In this document: positions 1 to 10,986 of the stretch, in pieces
Layout: each line of letters starts with the position of its first letter
Position numbering within the stretch: position 1 is the first letter of the stretch
Origin: Lenzites betulinus
Taxonomy: Eukaryota > Basidiomycota > Agaricomycetes > Polyporales > Polyporaceae
Length of the DNA: 64,000 nucleotides
NCBI GenBank assembly: GCA_022264855.1
Contig: JABYQU010000001.1
Span: 1,426,001 to 1,490,000 of the forward strand
Direction of reading: 5' to 3'
Notes under the pieces: model-generated
The model's input: the letters and a program-made list of their open reading frames with translations, nothing else
Databases searched by the model: none
What the model was told of the DNA's origin: nothing
Made by a program: the position numbers and the translations under genes

Positions 1-1
1 G

Positions 2-1118
2 ACCGGTGCTCTCACTTACATTCTGCCAACTATGGTGCGTTTCCCTATCGAAGGCCACCCCTGAAACTATTCGAACGCGTCACAGATCGTTCTCTTGGTG
101 ACGAAGGCGGTCGGGGACTTCCTTGGAACCACCGGTATTGCGGACGAGATGATCCGCTTCAACGGCTTCCCTTTCCTCGAGAAGGACGATCACGCATACA
201 ACGTTCCAGGTATTATTGCATCTGCCCGTTCGCGTCAATAGTACTGACGACGTTGCAGTGTCTAGAGTAATGAGATTAGACCTCGAGACCCTCCCCGCTT
301 CCGGGCATACTGTCAAAGACATACGTATGTCTTTCAGTGAAACTCGCCATCCATGTGTACTAATTGCCTGCAACAGAGATCATTCTAGACCACACGGATG
401 TGAAGGGCTTCCCTATAATATCTGCAGATGGTAACCGGACGCTCCTCGGTTTCATCGACCGCACTGAGCTGCTATATGTGCTAGGTTAGTCATAACACAC
501 GCTTGCTACGCCGATACTGACGTCAGATATAGACAAAGCTAGAAGTGTACAGGACGTCCGTCCTGATACCGCCGTTTCCTTTGCATCTGATGCCGAAGAC
601 GAGGAAGAAGTCGAATTCTCAGGAATCGCTGCTGGCCCTGCGGTCGGCATCGATGACGACCTCTCACTGGAAATCATGGAGACCACCACCACCCCGGATG
701 TCCTAAAGCTGTGGCCGTGGGTCAATCAGGTATGTTCCAGCACACAGTCATGCGTCTTCATGCAGTGCTGAATCCTCCTTCGTACCAGACCCCGCTCACC
801 GTTTCACCACATCTTCCTCTCGAGGTTGTGATGCAGCTCTTCAAGCGTATGGGGTACGCTCGCGATCTGTTTACGCTCGTCCAGTCTTACTCACAGGAAA
901 CCCACAGACCTCGCGTGATCTTGGTGGAGAACCATGGCACCCTTGCAGGCCTGGTCACCGTCAAAGATGTGCTCCGGTTTACCATGACCGAACACGATCG
1001 AGAGTCACCATGGAACGAGCATCGATTCGATGGCGTTGTGGACGAGGCCTGGTCGTTGAGCAGTGACGCCGCCGACCGTGTGTGGTCTTGGTGCCGACGG
1101 CGATTAGGGCGGGCATAA
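2..1118 (+). CDS. CLC-type voltage-gated chloride channel/transporter, C-terminal part (5' partial)
   Basis: The 3' end of a CLC chloride channel or Cl-/H+ antiporter, an integral membrane protein of plasma or endomembranes; the transmembrane core lies outside the window. Exons are about 2-34, 86-209, 259-324, 377-484, 533-729 and 789-1118, all with GT-AG introns and consistent phase. Visible are the last membrane-proximal helix region (IVLLVTKAVGDFLGTTGI, then IRFNGFPFL, typical of fungal CLCs) and two cytoplasmic CBS domains: the first ends in the exon at 377-484 (VKGFPIIS, LLGFIDRTELLYVL), the second occupies the last exon (TPLTVSPHLPLEVVMQLFKRMG, ending in LAGLVTVKDVLRF). An acidic linker (DAEDEEEVEFSG) separates them. 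CBS pairs in this family bind nucleotides or gate transport. A GEF1-like role is likely, but the paralogue cannot be decided without the N-terminus. Confidence 0.9.
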
Positions 1119-1293
1119 CTTATGGCGCACACATATCATATACTTATCTCAAACCTAGGGAGTCAAATAATAGTACGCACACAAACATAATGATCATATG
1201 ATAACGGTCAATGAAATGCGGCTCTGTCTGACATGAGGGAACCGGCAGCAATACTTGGAGGTGTGCTGGTGCACACCAGTTTTCAGAGCAAAA

Positions 1294-1386
1294 CGACACC
1301 AGCAGGATTTGAACCTGCGCTCGGAGACCGAAACAGATAATCGAATAAATTCGAATCTGTCGCCTTAACCACTCGGCCATAGTGTC
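1294..1386 (-). tRNA. tRNA-Ser: tRNA-Ser(CGA) with an 11-nt intron
   Basis: Read on the minus strand, a 7-bp acceptor stem (GACACTA pairing TGGTGTC with one mismatch), a D arm (GGCCGAGTGGTTAAGGC), anticodon stem ACAGA/TCTGT, a long variable arm (TCGGTCTCCGA) and a T arm (GCAGGTTCAAATCCTGC) are all present. The long variable arm and G discriminator mark it as tRNA-Ser. The anticodon CGA (1351-1353) reads UCG codons. The anticodon loop is interrupted after position 37 by an 11-nt intron at 1339-1349, the canonical place for nuclear tRNA introns removed by the splicing endonuclease. A TTTT run just 3' of the discriminator (1290-1293) serves as Pol III terminator. Confidence 0.96.
1339..1349 (-). 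other. tRNA-Ser(CGA) intron
   Basis: Eleven nucleotides between position 37 and 38 of the tRNA. Removing them leaves a normal 7-nt anticodon loop (TTCGAAA) closed by the ACAGA/TCTGT stem. Confidence 0.88.
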
Positions 1387-1527
1387 TGTCTGCAGCTCAG
1401 GAACATTGCAATCTGTCGATTTTGGACCCCGGCGGCATCGGAAAGCACCGAGATCAGACTTTTGTGTGTCCGAGATTCTCGGAAAGTCGGTATGATCTGG
1501 GCGCTTAGATCACTTTACAACTTAACA

Positions 1528-3533
1528 ATGGACTTCGACGAGTCATCCACGAGCAAAATCGTTACCCGCGAATTCCTCGCTGTCATACTCGCGGGTTTTG
1601 GGAATGAGTGAGTGACGTGCATACGGTCCTAACACATGCTTATCACCAAGTAGATTGTTGCCTCTGACCAACAACCACGGTGATGAGCCATGTCCAAAGG
1701 CACTGCTACCAATCGGGAACAGGCCCATGCTAGAATATCCACTTGCGTGGTTGGAAAGCTCAGGGATCACAGGTACGACGGGACCCATACTTCAACGTCT
1801 ACTTCTCACGAAAGCGAAGACATCCTGCTCATATGCCCGACGTCCCACCGTTCCGCCATGTCCAACTACATCCAGTCCAGTGTATCTGCGCACCTCCCTT
1901 CTCTTCGCATCGACCTGCAGACGATCGAGGAGTCCCAAGACATGGCACCCGGAACGTGCACACTTCTCCGCCAGTTTTCATCACGCATCAAGTCCGACTT
2001 CATCGTCCTTCCCTGCGACTTCGTTCCGCCCCCCTCGCTCTCGCTTACCCAGCTGCTGAACAAGTTCCGGACGGAGACTACATATGACGGGTCCATTGCC
2101 ACAACTTGCTTCTACGAGGCAGGAAAGCCGGACAAGGGGAGCGTAATAGAGGATTGGGGTATGCTTCCGACGAGTCTACCCATCGTCTTCGATGAACGGA
2201 GCGGGACGCTACTTCATGTGGACACGCCAGACGACCTAGACCAAAATAGTGAAGACTTCCATCTGCGGATGAGCCTCCTTTCGCAGTACGTCGTACGCGC
2301 TGCCATCCCGAGTGGGCACTGATATCGTGGGCAATTAGGTATCCCCGGACGAAGCTATCTGCCAACTTCCGCGACTCGCACGTCTACGTCTGCCGAAAAA
2401 CCGTTCTGGACGTGCTCCAGCAGAAAGTTCACTTTGACTCCTTGAAAGAGGAGTTCATCCCTTGGCTCTGCAAACCACAGTACCAACGAACAAGACGAGA
2501 GAAGTACGGCAATGGTGAGTCCACTCTTTCGTGAAGTATGCAATTTTCTGGGACCAGCCTGCAACAACGGTCGCGCGTTTTGAAACATCGACGCCACATT
2601 CTGGGTTGGGGCATACAAGACGCAGCTCACGAATATTTCCTGCAGTCCTGAGCCCCGCCACCAACAACTTCTCACAGGTGTTAGCGCTGAAGCACTCAAC
2701 GCTGCATCTCCCGGCACGAAAACAGCACCTTCGCCGCTCTGCAGCTGGATCAGAGGCAGACGACGATCATTTGCGCTCAGTGATGCCCTCGCCAGTGGAA
2801 GAGGACGATGAGGAGTCCGCCGAGCCGAGTCTACGGGTCGGCCTCGTCGCGCACCGCTCCTCGTCCGGTTTCGCATCTCGCGCGAACACTCTTCACACAT
2901 ATCTCGAACTAAATCGTTTCGTACGTCGAATCTCTGCATTTTCCTTTCTGTCACTGACGCGGTCGTATTTTCGTCCGATAGTTCCTCTCCCAGACGACCT
3001 ACGCGCTCCTTTCAGATCCGGAGAACCGCGCACTCATCGACCAGAAGGCGCAGGTCTCGTCCGACTCTATGGTTGGTCGCTCGACGCGCATCGAGGAACG
3101 GGCGACCATCAAGCGGTCTGTCATTGGCAAGCACTGTGTGATCGGCAAGATGACGAAGATCGTTGGCTGCGTGTTGCTCGACCACTGTGTTGTCGCGGAT
3201 GGGTAAGCCTGCAAGTAATGTCATGGCGAGAGTTTTCGTTGAACTACAGACAGTGCGAAGCTGGACGGATGTATACTGGGCGCATATACGCAGGTGGGGA
3301 CGAAGGCCGAGCTTTCTCGCTGCGTCACCCAACCCGGATACGAGGTCGGAGCGGGCGGTGAGTCTGTTCAATATGTTGCATCTCAAAAAATCCGCTCACG
3401 CCTATCTGTACCAGAAACGGCGCGGAACGAGAAGCTCGAAACATCAGACTGGACGGCGCAAGACACATCAGAGGACCAGGACTCCGACGAAGACGATGGC
3501 TCGTCGGAAGACTCCACCGAGGACAGCGAGTAG
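1528..3533 (+). CDS. GCD1: Translation initiation factor eIF2B subunit gamma
   Basis: Gamma subunit of the cytosolic guanine nucleotide exchange factor eIF2B, which with epsilon recharges eIF2 with GTP. Exons 1528-1607, 1654-1772, 1820-2285, 2339-2514, 2646-2920, 2982-3202, 3254-3357 and 3415-3533 give 519 residues in unbroken phase. The N-terminus is a nucleotidyltransferase-like fold (LAVILAGFGNE, then PLTNNHGDEPCPKALLPIGNRPMLEYPL). The C-terminus is a left-handed beta-helix of hexapeptide repeats (VGRSTRIEERATIKRSVIGKHCVIGK, then CVLLDHCVVADG) followed by an acidic serine-rich tail (EDQDSDEDDGSSEDSTEDSE). The start is the first ATG in frame with the conserved sequence. It is convergent with eIF3c, their stop codons 192 bp apart. 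The family is secure; only the exact edges of the 131-bp fourth intron are less certain. Confidence 0.93.
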
Positions 3534-3725
3534 ACGGCTCGTGTAGATCTAGAAGGAAGTTCATGACAAGAAGAGTTCATATATGGCTGCATGTATGCTA
3601 GTGACACAATAGTACAACAGTACAATCGGGCGGCGACATGCAAGCGCAAAGCAGTAATGAGAAGAAAAACATGTAGTTCATAGCGTGACCCGAGCGGTCA
3701 GTATGACGAGACCAATACGACGTGT

Positions 3726-6673
3726 CTATCTGTTCCGTTGCGTGTTCCCCGCCATCTGGGACCCAAGACCCTGTGCAAACCGTGCGCCCCGTCCTCCCCG
3801 AGCACCACCTATAGCACAGGTACATCAGCGTCCGCCGCAATGAGAGCTGGTAAATCCCACTTACCACGTGCGCCACCCCTGCGGTCGCCCCGGCGACTGC
3901 GCTCTTGTGTTTGCTCGCCGCGCTTGTCGCCCTTCCCGCCGTCCGCACGCTCATTCCACGAGGTGCTGATGCCGAGCTTCTGGTCGAGCGCCTTCTCGTT
4001 CTGCTCGACGAGCGCATTGACCTTGTCCGCGAGCGTTTGCGCAAGCTGCTGCGTGCGCGTGAACTCGACGCGGTTGAACACGACGACACCGGCAGCCTGG
4101 TCGAGGGACGCCGCGAGCTCCTCGTTCCAGATCATCTTCGACACGAGCGAGGTCACCGTGCGGAGCGGGAGCGAGAACGTGCGCGCGAGGAGCGTGAGCG
4201 CGAGCGTGCTGTAGTGCGGCGCGTACGTGAAGAGGTACGTGCGGAGGCCCTCCTCCTGTATCCGCTTCGCGAGCATCTCCTTCACCGCCGCGCACTCGGG
4301 CATCAGGCTCCAGATCTTGATGCTCTGCACCAGGTCGCGGCACTTCTCCCACTCTCCGTTCTGCAGCGCCTTGCTCGCCTGCATGATGTGGTCGCGCGTG
4401 CTCTCGGGCGGGCCCGTGAACACCTGCCGGTCCGCGAAGTCGAGCAGGCGTCGGAACGGCTTCGAGATGACCTTGCGGCGCTGCTCCTCGGAGTCGATGC
4501 TCGCGAGCAGCGGGATTTCGACGAGCATGCTCGAGACCAGGAACGCGGCCTCGAGCAACTCGGTGTTGATGTGCATGTGGAAAGGTAGTTGCCGCTGGCG
4601 CTCTGCCTTCTCGTGCTCGGGCGACATTACTTGAAACCTTTGTTGGTGAACACCTTGCGCGAGGAGTTCCTTTACGCGTTGCGTCGCGAATATGTCCTGG
4701 AGTGTCGCCTGCGCCTCCTTGATCAGGCCGCACCGGAATGCGCTCAGGCCGAGCTGGACGACTGTCCGGTTGTAGAGGATCTGGGTGGCGACGTCGGCGT
4801 TGTGGATCGACTCTTGCAGATGCGACATGAGCAGCATGTCACGGGCGGTGTGGAAGTCGTTGTGGAGGGCGTAGTGGTAGATATGGCAGAGCATGGCGCG
4901 AGTACGGAGGAGAGAGTTGCCGGACTTGTAGAGGTGGATGCAAAGGGTGTGGATGAGTGAGGAGGTCTTGCTATCTGATGAGAGAACGACAGAGGCCTTG
5001 ATGTCTGACGTGACGACGGCAGCTTCAAGGGCAACAACGACGGGGTCGGGCTACAAATTGTGTTGCTGTGAGCGTGCTTTCACTGTACAGTAGTGGTATG
5101 AAATCTTACCTTCGAGTAGATGTGTTCCAAACGGCGCATGATAACACGCCCCAGGGGGTCTTCTTGCTTCGTGATCTCGTACAGCGCCTGGGCGCGACAG
5201 ATCGTTGAGTACAGAACCTTCTCATCACCCAACCGATCCACGTATTCCGTCCCGTGAGGGTCGATGTTCTGCAGACTCTTCGTGAACTCGTCGTCCAAAC
5301 GATCTACGAAGCTCATCACGCTTCCGCGGACCCGGACTATGCCGTCCTTCTCCGTTGCAGGAGAGCGCTCTGCAAGCTCGTCATAGTCCTCCACTGTCTC
5401 TTGAATGGAGAATCCGCGCTCCTTCGCAGCGATCGCGATGAGCTGGTCCACCTCCTTCTGTGCTGCAAGCCACAGATCAAAGGGCATGTGCGTCGCTACC
5501 GAGGAGTTGTAGTCGAACCGCGCAGCAATCAGGGCTAGGAGGACGCGTATACGCTGGTAGGCTGTTTCTGAGACCTGGAGGAGCTTCTCCAGGATCCGGA
5601 TTTGCTCCATGCGATCCGTGTTCTGCACTCGCTCGGTGAGTTTTCAGTATACAGACACCACTAGAGGTCCTGACCTTCTTTCCGCGGTTGTCCTGGACGA
5701 CCTTCAGGTTCTTGAAGATATTATCAGCTGAAAAGGTGATTTCCCGGCCGCCTTTTGTCACAGTCGTGAAATCGTCATCCTCCTCTTCGTCCCCTTCGGT
5801 GACTCTTTTGTCCTTTTTCACCTTGGGAGGGGCAACGACAACCTCCGGGGCGACCGTAGCCTGGTATTCTTTTTCAAACGCCTCCGGGTCCTGGCGGATG
5901 GTATCATATGAGCACTCTCGAAATATGAATATTCAAGGCAGAAGGTAATACAACACACCTCCTGGAAGCGTTTGAGCTCACGCTCGTACTCCTTGCTGGT
6001 CTTCTTGACCTTCTGCTTCATGGCGGTGAGCGCCCGAGCATTGCTCGCGTTCATCTTTTTCTTGGACTCCTTGTCCTTCGCCACCGCCGCCGTCAGCGAG
6101 CCCTCGAGATTCGCGAGCGTCCGGAGGAAGAACGGCGGCAAAGGTTCCGAGACATTCTGCTGCCGCTGCACCATCCGCGCCAGCTTGTCGAACTCTGTGA
6201 AGCCAGCACCATCAGGACCCTGCCCTGCGCCCGGAGGAGCACAGGCAATCGCACAAAGCACTCCGGGAGTAAAGGAGCGCACCAGTCGAGATCGCGACCC
6301 AGTCGTTGATCTTCAGCGCATTATCCATCGCCTTGCCCGTCGCCTCCATCTCATCGAGCCGCTTGTCCCGCGCGCTCTTCACTACCCGCTTCACGTCTTC
6401 GTCCGAGTCCTCACCGGAAGAGGCCCCGCGGAGGAAGCGCCCCCCGCGCGGCTTCTCCTGCCCCTCGTCATCGCTCATCTCGCTCTCCTCATCGGAGGAG
6501 TCCGAATCCGACGAGCTCGAGTCCCCGGCATTCTTCAGGAAGCGGGACATGGCTGGCTTTGTCGTGGGCGCGGCCGCCTTCGGGGCCTCGTCGTCGCTGG
6601 ACATGAGCTCCTCCTCCTCAGAGGAAGAGCTCTCAGAATAGGAGTCGCCAGCTTGGCGGAAAAATCTCGACAT
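3726..6673 (-). CDS. NIP1: Translation initiation factor eIF3 subunit c
   Basis: Core PCI subunit of eIF3, which scaffolds 43S pre-initiation complex assembly. Exons from the start are 6673-6283, 6194-5959, 5890-5675, 5631-5110, 5050-3865 and 3808-3726, giving 877 residues in phase. The N-terminus is the acidic serine-rich segment that in yeast binds eIF1 and eIF5. It carries an internal repeat: SRFFRQAGDSYSES at residue 2 and SRFLKNAGDSSSSD at about 43, with a third echo GGRFLRGASSGEDSDED. The middle holds FDKLARMVQRQQNVSEPLPPF, and the C-terminal half is the helical PCI region (LCHIYHYALHNDF, RTYLFTYAPHYSTLAL). The last short exon was found by splicing at 3809-3864 and adds an RGG-type tail ending in GRGARFAQGLGSQMAG. 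Reading through that intron would give an unlikely hydrophobic tail. It is divergent from the hydroxyproline dehydratase gene, 292 bp between starts. Confidence 0.93.
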
Positions 6674-6965
6674 CGTGTAGGTCTAGTTTTGAATGTGCAG
6701 TCGAGGAGAGTAGAGCGTGGGATTGCCTGGCGGCGGGGTTGTCGAGGTCGACGATGTACTTAGCACCGCTGAGAGCACACAAAAAATTAGGTTTCGGCGG
6801 GCGTGAGGCCTGCTGACGTAAGCCGTCTTGTATAGAAGCACTACGGATCGTAACGTAGTTTCTAATTACTTAAGTCAATCCGATCGACTTGCAGCTTGCA
6901 GCCTACGAACTTCATCACACATAACACGAGCCCTAGCATATACATTGCTGCATTTACAGGGGGAT

Positions 6966-8309
6966 ATGGACGTATTTGTAAACATCTCTTCCGGTGTGTA
7001 TTCCACCGCGGGGTCAACCGTTATCAAGACCGTGGAGATGCATACGGGAGGTGAGGTGAGGCGCAGTATTCCTACAAGCTACGGGCATCTCACTTGGCTG
7101 CTGTAGCCGACAAGGATCGTGATCGGAGGGTATCCCACACTGGAGGGAGAGACATTGTTGGAAAAAAGGACCTGTGCACGAGAAAAACATGATGAGATCC
7201 GACAGACGTGCGTGTTGTCCAAGTCTCTATAAATTGAGCTCGTCTCTGTTACTAAATCGAGCTCACCGACGGTGGTTAGTCTGATGCGAGAACCACGGGG
7301 CCACCAGGAGATGTATGGTGCCATCCTTGTCCCCGAAACCGAACGCACCAGGATCGGGGAGGCTGACATCGGCGTTCTCTTCTGTCACAACGGTAAGTTA
7401 TAGGGACATACTATTAATGTGCATGAACGTTCCTGAACAGTTTCAGAGGGCTACTCTACCATGTGCGGGCACGCCACGATCGCGCTTGGTCGGTTCCTAG
7501 TGGATACTGAGGACGAGGACGTGTTTCCTCGGCGCCAAGAAGTCCAGTTTCACGAAGACACGCGCGAATGCAGGCTCCGGCTGCATGCACCCTGCGGCGT
7601 AGTGAACATCGTGGTCCCGAGTGTCCGCCAAGGCGACAAAGTGCGATCCGATCCTGAGCGCGAGGTGCGGTTTGTGAGCGTGGAAAGCTTCGCGGCGGCA
7701 GTCAACCTAGTGATCGAGGTGCCCGAAGAAGTGCGGTGGCCAGAGTTGCGGGCGGCGGGCAAGGACGCGGTCAAGATCGACGTCGCGTACGGCGGGGCGT
7801 TCTACGTCGTGGTCCAGGAGAAAGAGCTCGGGTTCGAGCGGATCAGAGCAGGCGTCAACGTGCGGAGGCTGGACGCGGCTACGGCAGCGCTGAAGCAGCT
7901 TGTGGGCGCGCAGAAAGAGGTGTTCAGGGGGCACGGGTTGGCAAGTGACCTGGAGTATTTGTATGGGGTGATAGTAGTGGACGAGGGCGAGAACAGACCT
8001 GGACTGGGGGGTATGGAGGGGAGGGTTGGCGCGTGCTTCTTCGCGAACCAGCAGCTGGACCGTTCGCCGACGGGTTCCGGAGTGTCTGCGCGCGTTGCGC
8101 TCGCGCGTGCGAAGGGCCTGCTGGGGGACGGGGAGCGCGTTCGGTTCGACTCGCTGCTGTCTGTGGACGGGCGTAGTGGGGCGGCGGGCGCATTCGTAGG
8201 AAGCGCAGTGATGGAGAACCGAGTGCTAGTCGAGGGCCAGGCGTTCTACACGGGCGCTTGTGCGTTTGTGGTGGAGGATGCGTTTTCACGCGGCGGTTTC
8301 CTGCTCTAA
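6966..8309 (+). CDS. L3HYPDH: Trans-3-hydroxy-L-proline dehydratase (proline racemase family)
   Basis: Cytosolic proline-racemase-fold enzyme, predicted to dehydrate trans-3-hydroxy-L-proline to pyrroline-2-carboxylate. Exons 6966-7055, 7107-7207, 7280-7392 and 7447-8309 give 388 residues in phase. The N-terminus carries VIKTVEMHTGGEPTRIVIGGYP. The first catalytic motif is MCGHATIALGRF, with the active Cys. The second is DRSPTGSGVSAR, where racemases have Cys (DRSPCGTG) and this protein has Thr. In this family the Cys/Thr pair marks the dehydratase rather than proline or 4-hydroxyproline racemases; the sequence shows the residues, and the substrate is inferred from family knowledge. The C-terminus ends in GQAFYTGACAFVVEDAF. 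Partial decayed copies of its 3' half lie at 8326-8520 and 9785-9915. Confidence 0.9.
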
Positions 8310-8325
8310 TATGAATTGGCAATGA

Positions 8326-8520
8326 TTGTCGGCGCGCAGAAAGAGGTGTTCCGGGGCACGGGTTGGCGAGCGACCTGGAGTTATACTTGTAAGGAATGAT
8401 ACTAGTAGAGTGATACGAGGGCGAGAACAGACCTGGACTGGGGTGGCTATAGGGCAGGATGGTCGCGTGCTTCTTTGTCCACATTGCGCACACGCGTGCG
8501 GAGGGCAAGCTGGGACTTCA
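8326..8520 (+). pseudogene. Decayed partial tandem copy of the hydroxyproline dehydratase gene (segment 1)
   Basis: Directly after the dehydratase stop codon the sequence restarts with a diverged copy of about 7899-8120. The run gcgcgcagaaagaggtgttc, then ggcacgggttggc, gacctggag and gagaacagacctggactggg recur in order. Indels and stops destroy the frame. It ends where it would enter the gene segment after the second catalytic motif, and the remainder resumes at about 9785. It is non-coding debris of a tandem duplication. Confidence 0.8.
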
Positions 8521-9784
8521 GGAAAAAGCAATTCCTACAGTGCTCCGCAGATAGCTATGTTGTCGCTGTAGCCTACATGGCGCACGCCGGCTTTTACATC
8601 GAACGATGTATCCCTGATAGAAATAGTAAGTATGATTTGCACATGAACAATGCACAGATAGATTTAAAGTGTGCTTATATTACAGTAATGATTATTTGAA
8701 GTCTGTATGTTGCGTAGAGAATGCTTGACAACCGTACGTTGGAAGTACTAGCGGCTTCGCAGGAGGTGAGCGGGCGCCTTCGAGCCGGATATAGCCGAGC
8801 GCCCATGATACTGATGAAAGTCGCTCTTGCCATGTCGCCTCTTCCTCTCCCCATCTCGCTCTCCCTGTATGCTGGCTGTCCAGACTCGGGTTTCACTGGG
8901 TTTCTCACTCTCGGAATGACCTTGTCGAGTCTAGTCTGGTCGACCCACTCTTCGGTGTCGCACTGCTCTTCTCCAGCTCCTCCTGCGCCTACCGCTTCCT
9001 CTGCCTTCTTCGCTGCCTTCACCTGCTCCTCCCTCATCTGCTGCTTGTGCTCGCGCTGCAAAGCCTGCCAGTGAAGACGCATCTTAGCCTCCTGGCGCTA
9101 CTGAGCCATTCCATAACCGACGGCACTACATCTTCTGGATATGCTCGGTTTGCACCTTGGCTACCTCCGTCTAGCGCCGTTGCTTCTTGGCCTCCTCTGC
9201 ACCCTGGCTGCCTCTCGCGTTTCTTCTCCTTCTCCGTCTTCCTCTAGAGCTTGTAGCACCGCGCAAGGGCAGGGGCTTGCAACGCCACGTTGCGGATATC
9301 TTCCAGCTTGTGCGCGCCCTCCATAGCGGCCTCGATGACGGCGGCCTCGCAGCAGTACGCCGGGTGCATCATGCCTGCTGTGTGGATCTTCGGCAGCCGC
9401 TGGAGCAAGCAATGGCCCTCCGCCTCAAGCAGCCCAAGTGCCTCGAGCTCGTCGTCGACATATGGCTGTGCCATGTCTGAGGAGATCCCGGGCGCCGTTG
9501 TGGCTAATATATATTGCTGTACACCTGTTAATATATCTATATAATGGTACATGACAGTCTGCGATGTCTATGTGTGTGTGCATGGTATTTGAGTGCACAA
9601 GTAACGGGCTACAGGATCTACCGAACGGCTCGGTAGCTCTGCAGGCGCCTATGTGTCCCCGGTAACAGGGACTTGTCTACGAACCCTACGGTGTCTACAA
9701 AGCTGACTGCATCGGCATCTGGTTTTTTCCTGATGGAGATGGGGAGTGCATCCAGGTCGAATGTTCAACTTAAGCTTGTTGCAT
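8521..9784 (-). other. About 1.26-kb insertion with degenerate coiled-coil-like coding remnants
   Basis: This stretch separates the two halves of the decayed dehydratase copy. On the minus strand, 9480 down to about 8790 shows broken coding-like sequence: MAQPYVDDELEALGLLEAEG, LPKIHTAGMMHPAYC, then after an in-frame TAG near 9246 a Lys/Glu-rich stretch, then LQREHKQQMREEQVKAAKKAEEA and RLDKVIPRVRNPVKPESG. I do not recognise the family. In-frame stops and frame changes suggest a dead gene or a transposon-derived fragment. No terminal repeats or target-site duplication could be seen. Confidence 0.4.
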
Positions 9785-9915
9785 CTGTGGGCCGAGGCGG
9801 GCGGGCGGGCGTGGTGGGGCATGGTGAGGCGTTGTACACGGGCGCCTGTGCGTTTGTGGAGGACGCGTTTTCCCGGCAGATTCCTTCTCTGACGTCGTAC
9901 ATTGGCAATGATGTC
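9785..9915 (+). pseudogene. Decayed partial tandem copy of the hydroxyproline dehydratase gene (segment 2)
   Basis: A diverged copy of the very 3' end of the dehydratase gene (about 8160-8335). Shared runs are gaggcgttgtacacgggcgc, ctgtgcgtttgtgg and ggacgcgttttc, followed by the downstream non-coding run cattggcaatgat. It is collinear with segment 1, so both belong to one duplicated block split by the insertion between them. Confidence 0.75.
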
Positions 9916-10013
9916 ATCGCTCGCGTGCTACTTAAACCCGCGTTCTGGTCCAGCCATCGAATCCCATTCTCCATTTCCCCGCCCACCCATCGCTCACCCG
10001 TTCTCGCTCAGCC

Positions 10014-10986
10014 ATGTCGTACGCTTCCGTCGCTGCTCATAACGCCCCTCCTCTCTCTGAACAGGTAAATCCCGCAGACATCCTCCTCCTTGGGAAGGTC
10101 CTAATCTCATCTACCAGCCCCACCCGGACCCTGGCCTCCTCACTACCGAGCGTCCCACCGCCGACAACATCGCAGATGATGCCGCAAAAGTGAACATCGT
10201 TTCTTCCGACTTCAAGAAACACCCCGCTACCACGACCTCCAACCAAGACATTCCTCCCGACCTCCCCACGCCCGGTGCTCCCAAAGCGAGCAAGTCCCGC
10301 CGCTATCTCAAAGATGTGGAGGACGAGGGCTTCTACCTCTGGAATGTTGCCAAGTACTACATTCTTCGCCCCTCCGTTGCTGGTGGTCTTCTTGGCCTAT
10401 GTGCGTCCATTTCTTCACATTCCTCACTTGTGCAGTGTCGCTGATATATCCGCGTAGTGAACCTCGGCGTCCTCGGTGGTACCGCATATACCTTCTACAC
10501 GAAGCCCCATCTTCGTCGTGACACGCGTGCCATCGCAGCAACTGTTGCTGCTGCTCTTACCGTCTTTGGCGCGGAAGGCTTTGCCGCCGAGAAGTACAGT
10601 GAGACCCCACGTGGGCAGCGGGAGGCCGCGAAGGCCAAGAAGGAGGGTGCAGCCCTCTACCGGGTTGCGCGTGAGCATATACTCAGGCCAGGCGTCCTAG
10701 GAGGACTCCTTGGTGCTGGTGAGTCAAAGCCTCTGGTCTCACACGATGGCTTGTTCACCTGTGTGCCATAGTGAATGCCGGCATCCTCGGTGCTGTCGGA
10801 TACTTCTCATACATCAACTGGGATCGTCCTTACTGGGACAGGCGCACTGTGTCCGCAGTGTCTGTTGGTCTTCTTACTCTTTGGACCGGGGAGGGGTAAG
10901 CGACTTTCCGCACTGGCATCGCGATAAAGCCATCTAACATGCTTCTTAGATATCTGGCCGAGCGGTACCGTGTGAACCACCATTAA
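10014..10986 (+). CDS. Multi-pass membrane protein, OM14-like (mitochondrial outer membrane)
   Basis: Exons 10014-10064, 10118-10400, 10458-10718, 10772-10895 and 10950-10986 give 251 residues in phase. The N-terminal third is hydrophilic (MSYASVAAHNAPPLSEQ, PHPDPGLLTTERPTADNIAD). Two related units then follow: YILRPSVAGGLLGL-LNLGVLGGTAYTFY and HILRPGVLGGLLGA-VNAGILGAVGYFSYI. Each puts a glycine-rich membrane segment after an LRP(S/G)V(A/L)GGLLG motif. Further hydrophobic segments are IAATVAAALTVFGAEGFAA and SAVSVGLLTLW. This layout matches fungal proteins annotated as OM14, a yeast outer-membrane protein linked to cytosolic ribosome docking. The name rests on remembered family resemblance. 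The internal duplication and membrane topology are seen directly. Confidence 0.72.

Noticed and set aside
3905..4733. Arg/Glu-rich frames of 227 and 260 codons opposite and overlapping eIF3c
   Set aside because: Mirror and out-of-frame shadows of the conserved eIF3c PCI exon.
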